From: an uncultured delta proteobacterium
GTDB lineage: Bacteria > Desulfobacterota > Desulfovibrionia > Desulfovibrionales > Desulfovibrionaceae
NCBI GenBank assembly: GCA_903843965.1
Contig: CAIMRY010000005.1
Span: forward strand, 1 to 64,000
Reading direction: 5' to 3'
Length of the DNA: 64,000 nucleotides
Shown here: positions 1-8,529 of the stretch, piece by piece
Numbering within the stretch: the stretch's first letter is position 1
How the letters are laid out: each line of letters opens with the position of its first letter
The notes under the pieces: generated by a model
Seen by the model: only the letters and a program-made list of their open reading frames with translations
The model's database searches: none
Told to the model about the DNA's origin: nothing
Translations under genes and position numbers: made by a program

Positions 1-52
1 CCAATTCCTCTCGACGAGTCAAGGTCAATCTGGCATTTCTATGGATGTTCAC
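1..52 (-). CDS. IS481-family transposase, N-terminal fragment (cut by window edge)
   Basis: A GTG at 50-52 opens a frame reading (M)NIHRNARLTLTRREEL up to the window edge. IS481-family transposases commonly begin with a very similar string of the type MNxHKNARLT, the start of the helix-turn-helix region. Only 17 codons are visible, so whether the gene is intact cannot be judged. No clear Shine-Dalgarno is seen ahead of the GTG. The assignment rests on this short N-terminal pattern plus the terminal-repeat-like sequence upstream. Confidence 0.6.
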   Translation of the reverse strand, partial: MNIHRNARLTLTRREEL

Positions 53-134
53 TCGGTCCTCCCTCGGCAAATGAGTTCTCGCAAACCCAATTTGACCGAT
101 TCGGGCCGAGTGAACAACCTCCTATAACTTCACA
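1..134 (-). mobile_element. Left end of an IS481-type insertion sequence (runs off the window)
   Basis: Read on the minus strand, the element starts at 134 with TGTGAAGTTATAGGAGG, which resembles the TGTGAAG... ends known for IS481. It then reaches a GTG-started frame at 52 that looks like an IS481 transposase N-terminus. The outermost base lies one base from the stop codon of the neighbouring gene (136-138), and the flanking bases are GCTAGC. IS481 is known to insert at CTAG, so this is probably the target. An inverted repeat (47-56 GTTCACTCGG against 106-115) lies inside the end. The rest of the element, including the other end, is outside the window. Confidence 0.7.
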
Positions 135-135
135 G

Positions 136-1290
136 CTAGCGCAGGTCCGCGCGCGTGATGGGCGGCTCTTCGCGGTATTCAACCTCGCGGTTGAGGGACT
201 TGAGCGTGAGCCAGCGCGACAGGGACTGGGCCGCGCGCAGGCCGCTGTACACGGCCTTGCCGATCTTGCTCGGACCCGAGAGCGCGTCCCCGGCCACAAA
301 CACCCCGTCCATGCGGGTCATCTGCAGCCAGTGGATCTCGTTCTTGCGCACGCTCTCCAGCCCCAGGCGCTCGGCAAAGGGCGGCGCGGCGGTTTCGCCG
401 ATGGCCCCCACCACAATATCCGCAGGCATGACCATCTTGGCGCAGGAGTCGGGCACGGCCTTGCGCCGTCCGTCCTCGTCCGGCTCGCCCAGGTGGCACT
501 GGATGCACTCGATGCCCGTGACCTGGCCATTGTGCTCAGCCTGGCCGCCCTGCCCCACCTGATCACCCCGAATGCGGACGGGCGTGACCAGCTCCAACCA
601 GTGCCCGCCTGCGGCCTCGAACTGCTCGACCTCGTGGCTGCCGCAGGGGGCCTCCCGTCTCGTCCGGCGGTAGAGCATGCTCACCCGGGCCGCGCCCTGC
701 CCCAGCGCCCCGTGGGCCACGTCGATGGCCGAGAAGCCCGCGCCGATGACCACCACGTTCTTGCCCGCCACCTTGATGCTCGACATGCGGCTCTTGTCGT
801 ACTGGGCCGCGCGGATGGGGAACAGGAACGCCAGGCCGGTGTACACGCCCGGCAAGTCCTCGCCGGGCACGTTCAATTTCCTGGGCTTCCAGGAGCCGGT
901 GCAGAGCATCACGGCGTCGTGCCCGCGCACCAGCTCGTCCAGGTCGATACAGCGCGTGGAGAACTCGTCGCCCGTGTCATCGACCTGCCTGCGGTCGCAA
1001 ACCTTGGTGCAGGGGTGGAAGCTCACGCCGTAGTGGCTGCTCAGGGTGTCCACGCCCTGGGCGATGCGCTCGGCCGGGATGCGCTCGGCCGGGATGCCGA
1101 AGACCATGAGCCCGCCGGGCTTGGGCAGCTTGTCGTAGACATCCACGCGGTAGCCCAGGCAGGCCAGAAAGCCGCTGGCGGCCAGGCCAGACGGCCCGGC
1201 GCCGATGATGGCCACGCTGCGGCCATTGGGCCTGGCCGGGCCCGGCCCGGCAAAGGCGAAGTTCATGGGTGTGGTCGACGGCTGCGGCAT
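136..1290 (-). CDS. GltD-like FAD/NAD(P)-dependent oxidoreductase
   Basis: This 384-aa protein belongs to the glutamate synthase small-subunit-like pyridine nucleotide-disulfide oxidoreductases. The N-terminal FAD-binding Rossmann motif GAGPSGLAASG is near residue 30 and a second, NAD(P)-binding motif GAGFSAID is near residue 183. A late FAD contact (VFVAGDALSG) lies near residue 335. It lacks the N-terminal Fe-S domain of true GltD and no large subunit gene is adjacent, so glutamate synthesis should not be assumed; it probably passes electrons between NAD(P)H and an unknown partner. The ATG at 1290 follows AGGAGG by 4 bases; a second Met nine codons in is an alternative. An IS481-type element abuts its stop codon. 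Confidence 0.85.
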   Translation of the reverse strand: MPQPSTTPMNFAFAGPGPARPNGRSVAIIGAGPSGLAASGFLACLGYRVDVYDKLPKPGGLMVFGIPAERIPAERIAQGVDTLSSHYGVSFHPCTKVCDRRQVDDTGDEFSTRCIDLDELVRGHDAVMLCTGSWKPRKLNVPGEDLPGVYTGLAFLFPIRAAQYDKSRMSSIKVAGKNVVVIGAGFSAIDVAHGALGQGAARVSMLYRRTRREAPCGSHEVEQFEAAGGHWLELVTPVRIRGDQVGQGGQAEHNGQVTGIECIQCHLGEPDEDGRRKAVPDSCAKMVMPADIVVGAIGETAAPPFAERLGLESVRKNEIHWLQMTRMDGVFVAGDALSGPSKIGKAVYSGLRAAQSLSRWLTLKSLNREVEYREEPPITRADLR

Positions 1291-1364
1291 GACGCCTCCT
1301 TATGATAGATCGCGGCGGCGCAAGCGACCTGCCGATCAAGCGGCCACGCGGCCAGGCCCTGCGC

Positions 1365-3275
1365 TCAGCGGGTCCGGTCGGGCCTGGCGGGCGGCAGGCC
1401 GCCGGGGGCCAGCAGGGTCATGCCCGCCATGCCCTCCAGCAGGGTGCCCGCGCGCGCCACCTCCGGCAGCTCGCGCCCCGGCTCCAGGGTGGTCACCACC
1501 GCGCGGCCGATGACCACGCGGCCCTCAGTCCCGCTCTCGTCCAGGCTCTTCAGGCCCCAGATGTTGTGCAGCATCAGCGCCCGGCCCTGTTGCTGGCCCA
1601 GGTAGAGCATGATGTGCCCGCGCTTGTAGAGCAGCGTCAAAAGCGGCACGCCGCGCGCCAGCAGCAGCGCCTCCTTCTGGGGCGCGGTGAGGCCCTCGAA
1701 GCTCACGTACTCTCCAGACCGGGCCTGCTGGCTGGAGTTGCGCGGCAGGAACAGGCCCAGGGGGGTCATGAGGTCGAGCATCAGGGCCGAGCAGTCGCGG
1801 TTTTCGTAGTACCCGCCCCAGCCGTAGGGCTGGCCGAGCATCTGGTCGGCCAGGCGGCCCAGGTTGCGCGGGGTGGCGGCCAGGGGCATGGCTGCGGCGT
1901 CGGAGGCTTTGATGCGCACGCTGACGATCTCGGCCTGGCCGTCGGCCTTGCGCGCCGGGGCCAGGGCCGTGTAGCCGGACGTATCCTGGCCCGCCAGCGG
2001 CAGCACCATGCCGATGCGCCCCTGGAACAGGAAGATTCCGCCGCCCGCGCCGGTCTGGCCAACGTTCTGGCCGCCAATCTGGCCGATGTTCTGGCCGCCA
2101 ATCTGGCCGATGTTCTGGCCGCCAATCTGGCCGATGTTCTGGCCGCCGCCCTGTCCAGCATCCTGTCCACTGGCCTGGCCCATTCCCTGGCCGTTGGCCG
2201 GGCCCATCTCCTGCCCGTTGGCTGGGCCGCTGCCTTGCCCGTTGGCCGAGCCCATCTCCTGGCCGTTGGCCGGGACGCCGCCCTGGCTGTTGGCTGGGGT
2301 GCCCTGCCCGTTGACTGGGACGCCCTGGCTGTTGGCTGGGGAGGTGGACTGCCCGGTGGCCAGTCCCGGAGTCAGCTGTCCGCCCCGGCCCAGGTCCAGG
2401 GTGGACAGGGGCATGCGGTCGCGGGTCACGGCCAGAAGCGGCAGGGCCATCCAGCGGGCCATGAACTCCTGGTCCACAAAGGCGATGTCGGACAAACGCA
2501 CCCAGCCCCCGGCGTTGCGCGCCTCCACCAGGGCCCAGGCCCCGTCGGCGGAGAGGTGCGTGACCACAAGGGGCGTGCCTGCCCAGACCCCGGAGTTCTG
2601 CCAGTAGTCAAAGGGAAAGCCCTCGCCCGGGCGGCTGGGCTTGAGGAAGCCGGGCCGGATGGTGGGGAGCACGCGCAGCGAGGTGTTGGCCGTGGCGATG
2701 GCCGGGCGCACCGGGGAAGGATAGGCGGAAGCCTGGCACAGGGCCTCCATCTCGGCCTTGAAGCCCGGCCCCAGCGGGCGCAGATTCTCGCCGTAGTGGT
2801 TGTTGGCCGAGAGGGTGCCCAGGCCCCACAGGGCGCTGGCCGGGCCGAAGGTGGCGTTGGTTTGGGCCCAGGGGCCGAAATGCGCGGCCCGGAAGCGCTC
2901 CAGGAACCGGGCCTGGGCCTGGGGCGTCAACAGCAGCGCGTCGAGACTGGCCTTTCCGTTGGCTCTGCCTGGCTGCTGGGCCAGCAGGGCGGTGACGTTC
3001 TGGGGGATGCCGCGCAGGTCCTGTGGCTCGGGCTGGACAAGGGCGGCGACAGGCGGACGGGGCGGCTGGGGCGGCTGGGGCTGCGGTGCGGGCGCGCAGC
3101 CGCTCAAAACCAGCAGGCCGGTCAGCAGGATCGGCAGCAGGACTGGCAGCAAGGCCGACGGCAGAACGCCCGGAAGGACCGGTCGTCCCGCCCTGCCCAG
3201 GGCCGGGAGCCGCCCCGAAGACGCAGGTTGCCCAGAAACCCGAGACTGCTGGACAGCCGCAGGCCGCTGGCGCAT
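1365..3275 (-). CDS. NlpC/P60 cell-wall hydrolase lipoprotein with SH3 domains and a Gly/Gln/Asn repeat linker
   Basis: This 636-aa predicted lipoprotein has a hydrophobic stretch ending in LVLSGC, cysteine about residue 59, after an unusually long n-region. The middle resembles the bacterial SH3 domains found with NlpC/P60 enzymes. The C-terminal NlpC/P60 domain shows the catalytic Cys in NRDCSAL (C495), the His in KRGHIMLYLG and a following HNIWG. Such enzymes usually cut peptidoglycan stem peptides at the D-Glu-diamino acid bond. Residues about 305-412 are a low-complexity insertion of NGQ and GQNIGQIG repeats that splits the SH3 region. The ATG directly abuts the TAA of the upstream SYLF gene (zero-base gap), so the two are probably translationally coupled. 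Confidence 0.85.
   Translation of the reverse strand: MRQRPAAVQQSRVSGQPASSGRLPALGRAGRPVLPGVLPSALLPVLLPILLTGLLVLSGCAPAPQPQPPQPPRPPVAALVQPEPQDLRGIPQNVTALLAQQPGRANGKASLDALLLTPQAQARFLERFRAAHFGPWAQTNATFGPASALWGLGTLSANNHYGENLRPLGPGFKAEMEALCQASAYPSPVRPAIATANTSLRVLPTIRPGFLKPSRPGEGFPFDYWQNSGVWAGTPLVVTHLSADGAWALVEARNAGGWVRLSDIAFVDQEFMARWMALPLLAVTRDRMPLSTLDLGRGGQLTPGLATGQSTSPANSQGVPVNGQGTPANSQGGVPANGQEMGSANGQGSGPANGQEMGPANGQGMGQASGQDAGQGGGQNIGQIGGQNIGQIGGQNIGQIGGQNVGQTGAGGGIFLFQGRIGMVLPLAGQDTSGYTALAPARKADGQAEIVSVRIKASDAAAMPLAATPRNLGRLADQMLGQPYGWGGYYENRDCSALMLDLMTPLGLFLPRNSSQQARSGEYVSFEGLTAPQKEALLLARGVPLLTLLYKRGHIMLYLGQQQGRALMLHNIWGLKSLDESGTEGRVVIGRAVVTTLEPGRELPEVARAGTLLEGMAGMTLLAPGGLPPARPDRTR
2050..2350 (-). 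repeat. Coding tandem repeat inside the NlpC/P60 lipoprotein
   Basis: Positions 2074-2145 hold three perfect 24-bp units (the peptide GQNIGQIG on the minus strand), with a degenerate unit at 2050-2073. Up to about 2350 looser NGQ-type units (NGQGMG, NGQEMG, NSQG) follow. Unit lengths are multiples of three, so changes in copy number keep the frame. Confidence 0.9.
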
Positions 3276-3992
3276 TTACTTCACCCTTCCGGGAACCGTG
3301 AGCGCCTCCTTGAGCATGGTTGCGCCCCTGGCCTCGACCTTGTGCTCCAGCACGATCTGCCGGGGGGTGTAGATCTGGCCGTAATAGGCCTTGTTCAGGC
3401 CCTCGCGCACGTGGATCACCCCGCCCTCCAGGGACAGGCCCGCGAACAGGCCGCCCACGTCGGCGAAATAGTACACATCCTTGAACACGTGGGTGCTGGC
3501 CACCTCGCCGGTGATGCCTGCGGTGCCCGCCGCAGCCGTGGCGTCCACGCCCAGGGTCAGCCCGCTGTCGATGGCCGACTTGAGCGCCTTGTCGTTCATG
3601 AACACGAGCACGATGGCCGCCTCCTGCACGCCGATCTGCAGGCCGAAGCTGCCGCCGCCCAGGGTGTAGAAGGCCGGGGAGCTCCAGGCGCCGTCCGCCC
3701 CGCGCGCCAGGAGCACGCCGTTGCCGCCCTGGCCGCCGTAGATGAACGCGCCCTTGATGACGCTCGGCAGCACCAGCACGCCCTTGGCGTGGCGCAGGTA
3801 GACCTCGATGTGCTTGAACTGCGGGGTTTGGCGCATGCCGCGCACCACCAGGGCGGCCTTGTCGACCAGGCCCTGCTCGTACTGCGAGCTCTCCGGGGTG
3901 GGGGCGCTGTGCGCGCCGTAGCAGCCTGTCAATGCCGCAGCCAGGGCCAGGGGGGCCAGGAGGGCCAAGAGGGAGACAACCTTTCGACGCAT
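3276..3992 (-). CDS. SYLF (Ysc84-like) domain lipoprotein
   Basis: This 238-aa protein starts MRRKVVSLLALLAPLALAAA and has a lipobox ending LTGC (about residue 24). The rest matches the SYLF/Ysc84 domain, a lipid-binding fold: KGVLVLPSVIKGAFIYGGQGG, GGSFGLQIG and LVFMNDKAL are family hallmarks. Bacterial members are anchored lipoproteins of unclear physiological role. The chosen ATG at 3992 has AAGGAG upstream at good spacing; the frame stays open to 4991 but the extension overlaps the next gene antisense-like and has no such features. Its stop codon touches the start of the NlpC/P60 gene, suggesting a shared envelope-related transcript. Confidence 0.88.
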   Translation of the reverse strand: MRRKVVSLLALLAPLALAAALTGCYGAHSAPTPESSQYEQGLVDKAALVVRGMRQTPQFKHIEVYLRHAKGVLVLPSVIKGAFIYGGQGGNGVLLARGADGAWSSPAFYTLGGGSFGLQIGVQEAAIVLVFMNDKALKSAIDSGLTLGVDATAAAGTAGITGEVASTHVFKDVYYFADVGGLFAGLSLEGGVIHVREGLNKAYYGQIYTPRQIVLEHKVEARGATMLKEALTVPGRVK

Positions 3993-4126
3993 GATAAGGA
4001 CTCCTTGTGCCGTGTGGACGCCGCGCCGCAACCGGCGGGCCATGAGGCGGGAAGATACACCAGGGCCGCACCGGAGCGCAACAGCCGGGGCAGAGGCCGG
4101 CGGAGCTGGACAGGCCGGGCGCGGCC

Positions 4127-4879
4127 CTACCTGGTGATCCGGGCCAGGCGCTCCTTGATCTCCTCGTCGAAGAACCAGGCGATGAGCGCCAGCAGCAGCC
4201 CGAGGCCGAAGACCAGCTTCACGGCAAGCATGTTGCCGTCGATGGCCGCGCCGGTGAAGGTGAGCACAATGAGCCCGGGCAGCCGCCCCAGGGTGTTGAC
4301 CATCAGAAGTTTCCAGACCGGGAAGCGGGTCAGTCCGGCCATGAAGCAGATGGCGTCCTTGGGCGTACCGGGCAGCAGGAAGAGCATGAAGAAGTTGCCC
4401 AGGCCGCCCCGGTGCATGGCCGCGTCGAAGCGCTCCTGGATGCTCCGGGGCACAAAGGGCCGCATGACCTGCTCGCCAAAGAAGCGTGTGAGCAGCATGG
4501 CCGCGAGCGAGCCGATGGCGTTGCCCACCACATTGAGCGCCAGCCCGCGCCAGAACCCGAAGACAAAGCCGCCCACCATGCCGACCAGCTGGCCGGGGAT
4601 GGGCGCCACCACCACCTGCAGAAACTGCACGCCCAGGAAGACCCACACGGCCACAGCACCCCAGGCGTCGAACCAGGCCTTGAGCGCCAGCTTGCGGCCC
4701 TCGAAATCCTCCGAGGCCAGCCCGGCCACGAAGTCCACAAAGCCTTGGGGCAGATGGGGCCAGGCCAGCCAGGCCGCCAGGCCCAAAAGCACGGTGACCA
4801 CCAGCGCGCCACCAAGTACGGGCAGCACGGCGGAGAGGCGTTGCAGCTTGTGCTGAAGTCGGGCGGAGAGTTGCATCAT
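4127..4879 (-). CDS. TVP38/TMEM64 (VTT/DedA-like) membrane protein
   Basis: This integral membrane protein is about 250 aa long. The conserved VTT-domain core is visible: a Gly/Pro-rich segment (APIPGQLVGMVGGFVFGFW), then RFFGEQVM and LFLLPGTPKD, followed by two C-terminal hydrophobic helices. VTT proteins are inner-membrane proteins linked to lipid scrambling or transport. The start is uncertain: the frame is open to 5014, but the first Met pair at 4874-4879 gives the usual family length and leaves room for the dnaE promoter; no strong Shine-Dalgarno supports any candidate. It is divergent from dnaE. Confidence 0.82.
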   Translation of the reverse strand: MMQLSARLQHKLQRLSAVLPVLGGALVVTVLLGLAAWLAWPHLPQGFVDFVAGLASEDFEGRKLALKAWFDAWGAVAVWVFLGVQFLQVVVAPIPGQLVGMVGGFVFGFWRGLALNVVGNAIGSLAAMLLTRFFGEQVMRPFVPRSIQERFDAAMHRGGLGNFFMLFLLPGTPKDAICFMAGLTRFPVWKLLMVNTLGRLPGLIVLTFTGAAIDGNMLAVKLVFGLGLLLALIAWFFDEEIKERLARITR

Positions 4880-5049
4880 GGTGTCCACATGTATGCCGCG
4901 CGAAGCAAGCATTGGCAAGGGCTGCCGGGTTGCCTTCAGCGCAGCATGCTGAAATAGCATGGCTTTTATTGAAAGAATCCGCCGTTTCCAAGCCAGCGGA
5001 GTTGGGCTATACAAGAATTTGCCAGCACGCGCAAAGGGGATCCATCACC

Positions 5050-8000
5050 ATGCCGGATTTCGTGCATCTGCACTGCCATAGCGAATACAGCCTGCTCGAC
5101 GGCGCCATCCGCGTCAAGGACCTCTGCGCCAGGGCCAAGGACCTCGGCATGCCCGCCGTGGCCCTGACCGACCACGGCAACATGCACGGGGCGCTGATCT
5201 TCCGCGAGAAGGCGCTGGACACCGGCATCAAGCCCATCATCGGCTGCGAGGTCTACGTGGCCCCGGGCGCGCGCGGCGACAAGAAGGCCACCAGCTCCCG
5301 CTCCGCAGCATTCCACCTGGTGCTGCTGGCCCAAAACAGGCAGGGCTACCAGAACCTCATCAAGCTCGTCACCGCAGGCTACCTGGAGGGCTTCCACTAC
5401 AAGCCCCGCGTGGACAAGGAGATTCTGGCGCTCTACTCCGAGGGCCTCATCGCCCTCTCGGCCTGCCTGGCGGGCGAGGTCAACCGCACCCTGCTCTCCC
5501 AGGGCCTGGACGCAGGGCTTGCCGTGGCCCGGGAATACGCGGCCATCTTCCCGGAGCGCTTCTACCTGGAGCTCCAGGAGAACGGCATCCCGGAGCAGAC
5601 CCGCGCCAACGAGATGCTGCTTGCAGTGGCCAAGGAGACCGGACTCCCCCTCGTGGCCACCAACGACTGCCACTACCTGACGAAAGACGACTCCGAGGCC
5701 CACGACATCCTCCTGTGCATCGGCACCCAGCGCACCGTGCTCGACCGCGACCGCATGCGCATGGGCACCACGGAGCTGTACTTCAAGACCATGGAGGAGA
5801 TGGAGGCCGCCTTCTCCTACTGCCCGGAGGCCATCGCCAACACGGTGAAGATCGCCGACCAGTGCAACGTCGAGATCGAGCTCGGCCAGTCGCACTTCCC
5901 GGTCTACGACCTGCCAGACGGCGTGAGCATCGACGAGGAGTTCGAGCGCCTGGCGCGCGAGGGCCTGACCAGACGCCTGGCCCAGAGCGCCTACGCGGTG
6001 GACGAGAAGGCCTACTGGGCGCGGCTGGAGCACGAGCTCACGGTCATCAAGGGCATGGGCTTCCCGGCCTATTTCCTCATCGTGCAGGACTTCATCAACT
6101 GGGCCAAAAGAAACCGCATCCCCGTGGGTCCGGGGCGCGGCTCGGCTGCCGGCTCGCTGGTGGCCTGGGCGCTCAAGATCACCAACATCGACCCCCTGCC
6201 CTACGACCTGTTGTTCGAGCGTTTCCTGAACACCGAGCGCGTCAGCCTGCCGGATATCGACGTGGACTTCTGCGAACGCCGCCGCCTGGAGGTGGTGCGC
6301 TACGTGGCCGAGAAGTACGGCGTTGACCGCGTGGCCCAGATCACCACCTTCGGCACCATGAAGGCCAAGGCCGCCGTGCGCGACGTGGGCCGGGCCCTGG
6401 GCATGAGTTTTGCCGAGACCGACCGCATCGCCAAGCTCATCCCCGACGAGTTGAAGATGACGCTGGACAAGGCGCTGGAAAAGGAGCCCGAGCTCATGGC
6501 CATGAGCGTGGGCAACCCCCAGGTGGAGAAGCTCATCGACATCTCCAGGCGCCTGGAGGGCCTGTCGCGCCACGCCTCGACCCACGCCGCAGGCATCGTC
6601 ATCTCCGACCGGCCCATGCTCGACTACCTGCCGCTGTACCGGGGGAAAGAGGGCGAAATCGTCACCCAGTACGACATGAAGCTCGTCGAGAAGGTGGGCC
6701 TCATTAAGTTCGACTTCCTGGGCCTGCGCACCATGACCGTGGTCGAGGACGCGCTGGACATCATCCGCGGCCAGGGCAAAGAGGCCCCGGACCTGGACTC
6801 GCTGGCGCTCACCGACCCCAAGACCTACGAGATTTTTTGCTCCGGCGACACCGACGGCATCTTCCAGGTGGAGTCAAGCGGCATGCGCAAGTACCTGCGC
6901 ATGCTCAAGCCTACCTGCTTCGAGGACATCATCGCCATGCTCGCGCTCTACCGCCCCGGCCCGCTGGGCTCGGGCATGGTCGACGAATTCATCAAGCGCA
7001 AGCACGGCCAGATCAAGGTCAGCTACCCGCACCACAGCCTGGAGGAGACGCTCAAGCCCACCTACGGCGTCATCGTCTACCAGGAACAGGTCATGAGCAC
7101 GGCCCGGGTCATCGGCAACTATTCCCTGGGCGAGGGCGACCTGCTGCGCCGCGCCATGGGCAAGAAAAAGCCCGAGGAGATGGCCAAGCAGCGCCAGCGC
7201 TTCATGGAGGGCGCGCGCGAGAACGAGATCGCCGACGCAACCGCCGGGGAAATCTTCGACCTCATGGAGAAGTTCGCCGAGTACGGCTTCAACAAGTCGC
7301 ACTCCGCCGCCTATGCGCTCATCAGCTACTACACGGCCTTTCTCAAGGCCCACTTCCCCAGCGAGTTCATGGCCGCGCTCATCAGCTCGGAATTGAGCAA
7401 CACCGACAAGGTCTTCAAGTACATCAACGCCTGCCGGGAGATGGGCATCAAGGTGGTGCCGCCGGACGTGAACCTGTCTTTGGCGCGCTTCTCGGTCAAG
7501 GACGAGCAGGTCATCTTCGGCATGGCCGGGGTCAAGGGCGTGGGCGAAGACGCGGTGGACGACATCGTGGCCGAGCGCGAGCAGAACGGCCCGTTTCTGG
7601 ACATCTTCGACCTCTGCGAGCGCGTGAACCTGCGCAAGATCACCAAGCGCACGCTCGAATCGCTCATCAAGGCGGGCGCGCTGGACAGCCTGGGCAAAAC
7701 CCGCGCCGGGCACATGGCCCTGCTGGAGCGCGCCGTGGCCCTGGGCCAGAAAAAGGCCAAGGAAAAGGCCCAGGGCATGCTGAACATGCTCGACCTCCTG
7801 ACTACAGGGCCGATCGGCGCTGGCGGCGGGGCGAAAACCTCCGACGCACGGCCCGGCTCAAGCGTTGAGGACGCCCTGCCCGAATGGGGCGACGAGGAGA
7901 AGATGCGCCTGGAAAAGGAGGCCCTGGGCTTCTTCCTGTCCAGCCACCCGCTTTTGCGCTACCGCCACGAGCTGCGCCGCCTGGGGCTCATCCCCCTGGA

Positions 8001-8529
8001 TGAACTGAAGGAACTGCCGGGAGGGCACCTGGTGCGCGCGGCGGGCATCGTCACCAATGTGCGCGAATACATCAACAAGAAGGGCGACAAGATGGCCTTC
8101 CTGCAACTGGAGGACCTGACCGGCACGGGCGAGTGCACGCTCTTTGCCGACACGTACGCCCTGTGCAAGGAGCTGGTGAACAGCGACCAGCCGCTGGTGT
8201 TCGAGGGCAAGGTGGACGCCCGCAGCCGCCCCGGCGAGGATGAAGGCCCGCGCGAATCGAAGATGCTGGCCGAAAAGGTGGTGCTCTTGACCGATGCGGC
8301 AGCCGCGAGCTTCGAGCCCGTGCGCATCCCCGCGCGGGAGGAGCACTGCGGGCCGGAGCGCCTGGAGGCCCTGAAGGCCGTGCTGGCCAGCCACCCCGGC
8401 CAGGTGCCGGTGCTCATGGACCTGCACCTGGCCGAGGCCGTGTGCACCATGCGCCTGGGCGACCGCTTCCAGGTCACGGCCTGCCCGGAGCTGTGGGCCG
8501 AGGTGGAGAAATGGCGGAAGGCGGAGTAG
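5050..8529 (+). CDS. dnaE: DNA polymerase III alpha subunit
   Basis: This 1159-aa replicative polymerase has the normal DnaE1 length. An N-terminal PHP domain opens with HLHCHSEYSLLDG (residues 6-18) and contains TDHGNMHG. The palm catalytic aspartates lie in PDIDVDF (residues 401-407). A C-terminal OB-fold is seen in GIVTNVREYINKKGDKMAFL. The ATG at 5050 is preceded by AAAGGGG at about 9 bases; the frame is open further upstream but that part is not DnaE-like. A Gly/Ala-rich linker near residue 920 separates the fingers/helix-hairpin region from the OB part. The last codons overlap the FUSC-like gene. Confidence 0.97.
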   Translation: MPDFVHLHCHSEYSLLDGAIRVKDLCARAKDLGMPAVALTDHGNMHGALIFREKALDTGIKPIIGCEVYVAPGARGDKKATSSRSAAFHLVLLAQNRQGYQNLIKLVTAGYLEGFHYKPRVDKEILALYSEGLIALSACLAGEVNRTLLSQGLDAGLAVAREYAAIFPERFYLELQENGIPEQTRANEMLLAVAKETGLPLVATNDCHYLTKDDSEAHDILLCIGTQRTVLDRDRMRMGTTELYFKTMEEMEAAFSYCPEAIANTVKIADQCNVEIELGQSHFPVYDLPDGVSIDEEFERLAREGLTRRLAQSAYAVDEKAYWARLEHELTVIKGMGFPAYFLIVQDFINWAKRNRIPVGPGRGSAAGSLVAWALKITNIDPLPYDLLFERFLNTERVSLPDIDVDFCERRRLEVVRYVAEKYGVDRVAQITTFGTMKAKAAVRDVGRALGMSFAETDRIAKLIPDELKMTLDKALEKEPELMAMSVGNPQVEKLIDISRRLEGLSRHASTHAAGIVISDRPMLDYLPLYRGKEGEIVTQYDMKLVEKVGLIKFDFLGLRTMTVVEDALDIIRGQGKEAPDLDSLALTDPKTYEIFCSGDTDGIFQVESSGMRKYLRMLKPTCFEDIIAMLALYRPGPLGSGMVDEFIKRKHGQIKVSYPHHSLEETLKPTYGVIVYQEQVMSTARVIGNYSLGEGDLLRRAMGKKKPEEMAKQRQRFMEGARENEIADATAGEIFDLMEKFAEYGFNKSHSAAYALISYYTAFLKAHFPSEFMAALISSELSNTDKVFKYINACREMGIKVVPPDVNLSLARFSVKDEQVIFGMAGVKGVGEDAVDDIVAEREQNGPFLDIFDLCERVNLRKITKRTLESLIKAGALDSLGKTRAGHMALLERAVALGQKKAKEKAQGMLNMLDLLTTGPIGAGGGAKTSDARPGSSVEDALPEWGDEEKMRLEKEALGFFLSSHPLLRYRHELRRLGLIPLDELKELPGGHLVRAAGIVTNVREYINKKGDKMAFLQLEDLTGTGECTLFADTYALCKELVNSDQPLVFEGKVDARSRPGEDEGPRESKMLAEKVVLLTDAAAASFEPVRIPAREEHCGPERLEALKAVLASHPGQVPVLMDLHLAEAVCTMRLGDRFQVTACPELWAEVEKWRKAE

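Noticed and set aside
47-115. Inverted repeat GTTCACTCGG/CCGAGTGAAC as terminal repeats of a small independent element
   Set aside because: It lies inside the end of the IS481-type element, next to its transposase start, and is better explained as a promoter/operator or protective hairpin of that element.
1066-1095. Perfect 15-bp tandem duplication encoding IPAER-IPAER in the GltD-like gene
   Set aside because: Proteins of this family normally carry an IPxxRIPxERI pattern here, so the repeat most likely reflects the natural motif rather than a recent duplication.
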